17,668 bases of DNA from Pseudomonadota bacterium (GTDB taxonomy: Bacteria; Myxococcota; Bradymonadia; UBA4248), in NCBI GenBank assembly GCA_017629415.1, contig JAGBXG010000252.1:1-17668 (forward strand), in the 5' to 3' direction. Every line of letters starts with the position of its first letter. The first letter of the stretch is position 1. The notes under the pieces are model-generated. The model did not search any database. It was not told where the DNA came from and worked only from the letters and a program-made list of their open reading frames with translations. Positions 14,390-17,668 of the stretch are shown piece by piece. The position numbers and the translations under genes were made by a program.

Positions 14390-15859
14390 ATGAAAAAATG
14401 GATAATCATTTCTGTCGTTGTGCTCGCCATTTTGGGAACCGTGTGTGGACTTGTTTGGCAGCAAAAACGACATACAGTTTCAGATTTTTCTGTTTTTCCG
14501 TGTGAATTTCGGATGACAGATACGATTGTTGTAGATTCTTCGACTGAAAAGTACACGTTGAAGCGGCAATCAGGAACCTGGCATGTCGCCGAACCGATAA
14601 ATGAAGCCTTGGATGCATTTGCTGCCAGTGATCTCGATCGTTTTCTGGCCTCTAAAGTATTTGTAGATGAAAAACGTGAGGTGACAGAGGACGAAAAAGC
14701 CCGTCTCAGGCATGAACGTCCCACGCGCGTGGCTTTTTCAGGGGCAGGGCGTGATTTATGTACCCTCGAACTGGGTCGCGGCTATAAGTTGCCAACAGTG
14801 GATTCTGAACGGCGCTGGGTTTTTATGGACGGCGATGCCCATGCCTGGCGGACGTTTGTGCCGCTGATGGATTATGCTCAGCTGTTTGAGCAGCCGCTTG
14901 TCAACTGGCGGCACCGAATGCTGCTCGAAATTCCGTCACACGAAATGACCGGCCTTGAAATCTGGACCATTGCTGAATCTTATCATCTGCAGGCAGATGC
15001 GCCCAAAACAAAAGACAATCCCAGGGGATGGCGTGTTTCGGCGGCGATGCGCAATCGCCAGAATGTATCGTGTGATTTTGAGATTGATGCCCGGCGTGTG
15101 GCCACGATTGTGGAACTCGTGACGCCATTTATGGTGGATGATTGGGCAGACAAGTTGCCGCCCGAAGAACTCGAAAAATTCTATTTTGCAGGTCGCCTGA
15201 CGGTTGAAACATCCAGCGGTAAGCATGTCATTCAAATCGGACCTGAAATCGATTACAAACGTCATCCCGAATGGGCGCGTCATGGGGAAGGGGCGCGTTT
15301 TGTCAGTTTGAAAGGCGATTCGCGAGTGGGGATTATGAGTGTGCGGCGTTTGCTTGGAATACTTCCTTCCCTTGATGACATGCGAACAAAGCGTGTCTGG
15401 AGTGTAGATTCGACGCGCTTTGCTGGTATCGATATTTGGTCAGGCACGACTTGTTTGCGTTATGCCCCGACTGCGCCGAACGTTTGGGCTGGCATGCCGT
15501 GTACGCCGCCTGGGACGGATTCTGATCCTTCTGTGAAGCCTGTGCCCATCGACAATGCAGAGTTAGGCATGTTTGCCAAGGCGCTGAACAAGCTGGAGGC
15601 CGTCCGTTATGCGACCGAAGAGGAGCGCGAAAGGGTGCCCGCCCTTGCCACAGAGCCGGAGGCTCGTATTTTGATTTATGAGAATGTCATCGGAACGCCT
15701 GCCTACGCGCTTCATCTCAGTGCGCCTGTGAACAACATGTATCGTTATGCTTTGACGCAGACCCGTGGGGCTGACGGTAACATGGTGCCGGGAGCCGTGT
15801 TCTTGATGACGGAATCGCTGGCGCGCTTTTTGCTCGGGGATTTGACTCAGTCGCCTTAA
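14390..15859 (+). CDS. Membrane-anchored DUF4340 domain protein
   Basis: This 489-residue protein has one N-terminal membrane helix (about 4-23, WIIISVVVLAILGTVCGLV) without a lipobox, so it is probably anchored in the inner membrane with a large periplasmic part. YTLKRQSGTWHVAEPINEAL at about 55-74 is the hallmark of DUF4340 repeats: a residue pair, a Gly-x-Trp, then EPI. A related pattern occurs around 250-340. DUF4340 proteins often accompany GldG/GldF-type ABC transporters, but none is visible here. It starts three bases after the kamA-like stop with no clear ribosome binding site, so translation is probably coupled. The function is unknown, and nothing in the sequence links it mechanistically to the aminomutase. 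Confidence 0.82.
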   Translation: MKKWIIISVVVLAILGTVCGLVWQQKRHTVSDFSVFPCEFRMTDTIVVDSSTEKYTLKRQSGTWHVAEPINEALDAFAASDLDRFLASKVFVDEKREVTEDEKARLRHERPTRVAFSGAGRDLCTLELGRGYKLPTVDSERRWVFMDGDAHAWRTFVPLMDYAQLFEQPLVNWRHRMLLEIPSHEMTGLEIWTIAESYHLQADAPKTKDNPRGWRVSAAMRNRQNVSCDFEIDARRVATIVELVTPFMVDDWADKLPPEELEKFYFAGRLTVETSSGKHVIQIGPEIDYKRHPEWARHGEGARFVSLKGDSRVGIMSVRRLLGILPSLDDMRTKRVWSVDSTRFAGIDIWSGTTCLRYAPTAPNVWAGMPCTPPGTDSDPSVKPVPIDNAELGMFAKALNKLEAVRYATEEERERVPALATEPEARILIYENVIGTPAYALHLSAPVNNMYRYALTQTRGADGNMVPGAVFLMTESLARFLLGDLTQSP

Positions 15860-15970
15860 ACCTTAGAAATCGGGATTTGTGTCCATGCTAAAACTTCAGC
15901 GCGAGGGTGTCATCCACGGGTTTGCTCCATGGCCTGGGTGGGTCGCGTTTTGCGGATTTATGGCATAAGC
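15860..15970. other. Spacer after the DUF4340 gene
   Basis: This stretch follows the DUF4340 stop and leads into the block D hairpins. Frames open through it and the repeats on both strands, but none has a ribosome binding site or recognisable protein, so I call no gene. Confidence 0.5.
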
Positions 15971-16145
15971 CAGGGGGCAACGCCCCCTGCGGCGCTATTT
16001 GCGCGGCGTATTTTGCAACGCAAAATAGACGCGCAACGCAAGGCGTATGGCGGCCGTAAAGGCCGGCATAGCCGCGCCAATACGCGCCTGCCCCCACGGC
16101 GCTATGCCTCGGGCGTTCTGCGAACGCCGCTTCGGCATACGCGCC
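15971..16145. repeat. Intergenic hairpin array (block D), GCGTAT palindromes
   Basis: A dense row of palindromes. 15971-15978/15982-15989 (CAGGGGGC, loop AAC) resembles the block A stems. 16009-16016/16020-16027 (TATTTTGC, loop AAC) is framed GCG...GACGC as at 18-48. The 16043-16085 stretch has GCGTA/TACGC outer arms around a GGCC/GGCC stem. 16098-16108/16134-16145 (GGCGC-TATGCC with GGCATA-C-GCGCC) encloses 16112-16118/16122-16128 (GGCGTTC, loop TGC) and is the inverted relative of 7246-7272. Confidence 0.82.
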
Positions 16146-16264
16146 TTTTGAAAGTTGGCCCATCGGCAGCAGATTTTTGCCATTGAGGACGGCTAAATTC
16201 GATTTTTTAGGCATGCGAGTATTTCGGTGACGTCATAAAGTTGCGAATTGAATTCGGAGTATGG

Positions 16265-16290
16265 TATTGTGTACAGTGGCTTATTGTGTA
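16265..16290 (+). repeat. Nine-base direct repeat upstream of the kinase gene
   Basis: TATTGTGTA occurs at 16265-16273 and again at 16282-16290, 17 bases apart from start to start, about 75-100 bases before the kinase ATG. A weak promoter-like pair, TTGCGA (16241-16246) and TATTGT (16265-16270), overlaps the first copy. It could be a regulator site or chance in AT-rich sequence. Confidence 0.35.
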
Positions 16291-16364
16291 TCGTAAGTTA
16301 CCAAGTGTAATTTTCGTTGCTGTTTTTGATTTGTTTCTCATGAGATTCGGAACGCACCAATAAT

Positions 16365-17668
16365 ATGAGTCAGCCAGAACCTTTTGGAAAATACCTTCTG
16401 CTTGGTCAGGTCGCAGTCGGCGGCATGGCAGAGATTTATAAAGCTCGCTACGCTGATCCAAGCATGCCCCAGATAGATATCGCGCTCAAACGCATCTTGC
16501 CTTCCTATACCGAAGACGAAGGCTTCGTGACGATGTTCAAAGATGAAGGCAATATCGCCATTCGCCTGAAACATCCCAATATTGTGAATATTTATGAAGT
16601 CGGCGAAGTCAACGGCGACTGGTATATTGCCATGGAATATATCCAGGGCACGGATATGCGCGTCCTGAGCGATGCCTGCGAACGCTATCACCGACGTTTT
16701 ACCAATACACAGATTGCACGTATCATCTGTGAAACCGCCAAAGCACTCGATTATGCGCATGCATGCACTGCTGCAGATGGTACGCCGCTCAATATCGTTC
16801 ACCGCGATTGCACTCCCCATAACATCATGGTGTCGCATACCGGCGAAGTGAAATTGATGGACTTTGGTATCGCTAAAGCTGCTTCCCGTGCCACAAAAAC
16901 TCGCGTGGGTACCGTTAAAGGTAAAAGCAGCTATATGAGCCCTGAACAGGCTCGCGGCAAACAGCTCGACGGCCGCAGCGATATGTTTACACTTGGTACT
17001 GTCGCCTGGGAATTGCTGACTGGCTACCGACTGTTCAAGGCAAACAGCGATTTCGATATTTTGACAAAAGTTCTCAAGTCGGAAATCCATCACCCCACCG
17101 AGCTCGACTCCAATGTGCCGCAAGATTTGGGCGATATCATCATGAAAACCCTCGAACGCGATCGCGATATGCGTTACGCCTCATGCGGTCAGTTGGCACA
17201 AGCCCTCGAAAGCTGGCTCGCAGTGAACAGCGACAGATCGGATCAGCGACTCGGTGACGTTGTCATGTGCCTGCAAAATAAACGCGGTCACTCTTTCTCG
17301 GAATTGCCCGAGTATCATCCCGGAGAATCGCAGTTCAATTATTCTAACGGCGAATTTGTTCGTAAAGCCGGCGCTGCACCCCTGCCGATGTCTTATTCTT
17401 CCCCGCAACAGGCAGCCGTTTCGGCACCTGCAATGCCCGTTGCTCCCGCCGCCCCCACACCAGCCGCTTTCCCACAGACAGGATTTCCAGATCCCGGTAT
17501 GGGACAGGCAAATGCACAGGCACCGCGCTTGACGATGGGATACATCATCGGCTTCGTTGGATTGTCGTTTGCTTCTATCTGTGCTATTTTTTTCAGCTTG
17601 TGGATGGGGTTAGGAGATGCTGAAGAACTCCCTGTCTATGAAGCTCCAGAAGCTCTCGTCAATTTCAA
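16365..17668 (+). CDS. Membrane Ser/Thr protein kinase, 3' end beyond the window
   Basis: The frame is open for 434 codons to the window edge, so the gene is partial. The kinase domain spans about residues 8-285. The glycine loop is GQVAVGGMAEIYKA, the ATP lysine is K42 (ALKRIL) and the paired Glu is E61. The catalytic loop HRDCTPHN is at 146-153 with D148 and N153, the DFG is at 166-168, and YMSPEQARG near 190-198 is the APE region. All catalytic residues are present, so it should be active. A Pro/Ala-rich linker (about 335-388) leads to one membrane helix (about 392-416), with an acidic start to the extracytoplasmic part. This layout is that of bacterial PknB-like sensor kinases common in Myxococcota. 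No good ribosome binding site precedes the ATG. A seven-codon frame ends one base before it. Confidence 0.9.
   Translation, partial: MSQPEPFGKYLLLGQVAVGGMAEIYKARYADPSMPQIDIALKRILPSYTEDEGFVTMFKDEGNIAIRLKHPNIVNIYEVGEVNGDWYIAMEYIQGTDMRVLSDACERYHRRFTNTQIARIICETAKALDYAHACTAADGTPLNIVHRDCTPHNIMVSHTGEVKLMDFGIAKAASRATKTRVGTVKGKSSYMSPEQARGKQLDGRSDMFTLGTVAWELLTGYRLFKANSDFDILTKVLKSEIHHPTELDSNVPQDLGDIIMKTLERDRDMRYASCGQLAQALESWLAVNSDRSDQRLGDVVMCLQNKRGHSFSELPEYHPGESQFNYSNGEFVRKAGAAPLPMSYSSPQQAAVSAPAMPVAPAAPTPAAFPQTGFPDPGMGQANAQAPRLTMGYIIGFVGLSFASICAIFFSLWMGLGDAEELPVYEAPEALVNF

Noticed and set aside
15888..16214. Frames on both strands through block D
   Set aside because: The sequence is palindromic repeats, so the translations are low-information Arg/Ala/Gly strings with no start signals.
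16338..17123. Long minus-strand frame of 261 codons
   Set aside because: It is antisense to the kinase domain, whose motifs are unmistakable. The frame is a by-product of that gene's codon use.

Overview
The window looks like a chromosomal segment of a Gram-negative bacterium with about average GC content. Most genes have clear Shine-Dalgarno sites, and four proteins carry lipoprotein signal peptides. The Ser/Thr kinase at the right edge has the GGMAE glycine loop and HRD-C-TPHN catalytic loop typical of Myxococcota and relatives (the old Deltaproteobacteria). I infer a Myxococcota/Bradymonadota-like organism. This rests on gene style only, with moderate to low confidence. The strong Shine-Dalgarno sites argue against Bacteroidota. 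No phage, transposase, CRISPR or plasmid functions are visible.

Left part (1-4906): palindromes, then an acidic DUF6261-like protein (+). It converges through a bidirectional terminator on a minus-strand pair: a 48-residue membrane protein overlapping by ATGA a CCA-adding/poly(A) polymerase-type nucleotidyltransferase. Divergent from that pair come a lipoprotein with a TPR segment and a LytR_C-like domain, and a lipoprotein cyclophilin.

Middle part (4907-11814): a repeat block; a patatin-like phospholipase (YjjU type) followed by a diacylglycerol/sphingosine kinase-type lipid kinase; another repeat block; a minus-strand pair of a lipoprotein and an N-terminally short CcmC-like haem protein; a MATE transporter; tRNA-Pro(GGG) with a strong terminator; a cysteine-containing lipoprotein; and a DUF4213/DUF364 protein.

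Right part (11815-17668): about 500 bases of repeats, then a tight operon of methylthioadenosine phosphorylase (frameshifted in this sequence), a KamA-family radical SAM aminomutase lacking the usual zinc-binding tail, and a DUF4340 membrane-anchored protein. A second repeat-rich gap of about 500 bases precedes a membrane Ser/Thr kinase that runs off the window.

The most unusual content is between the genes. A dispersed family of modular hairpin arrays, mostly with three-base loops, sits in almost every large intergenic gap, with shared flanking modules. The other points worth checking are the mtnP frameshift, the tailless KamA operon and the shortened CcmC.
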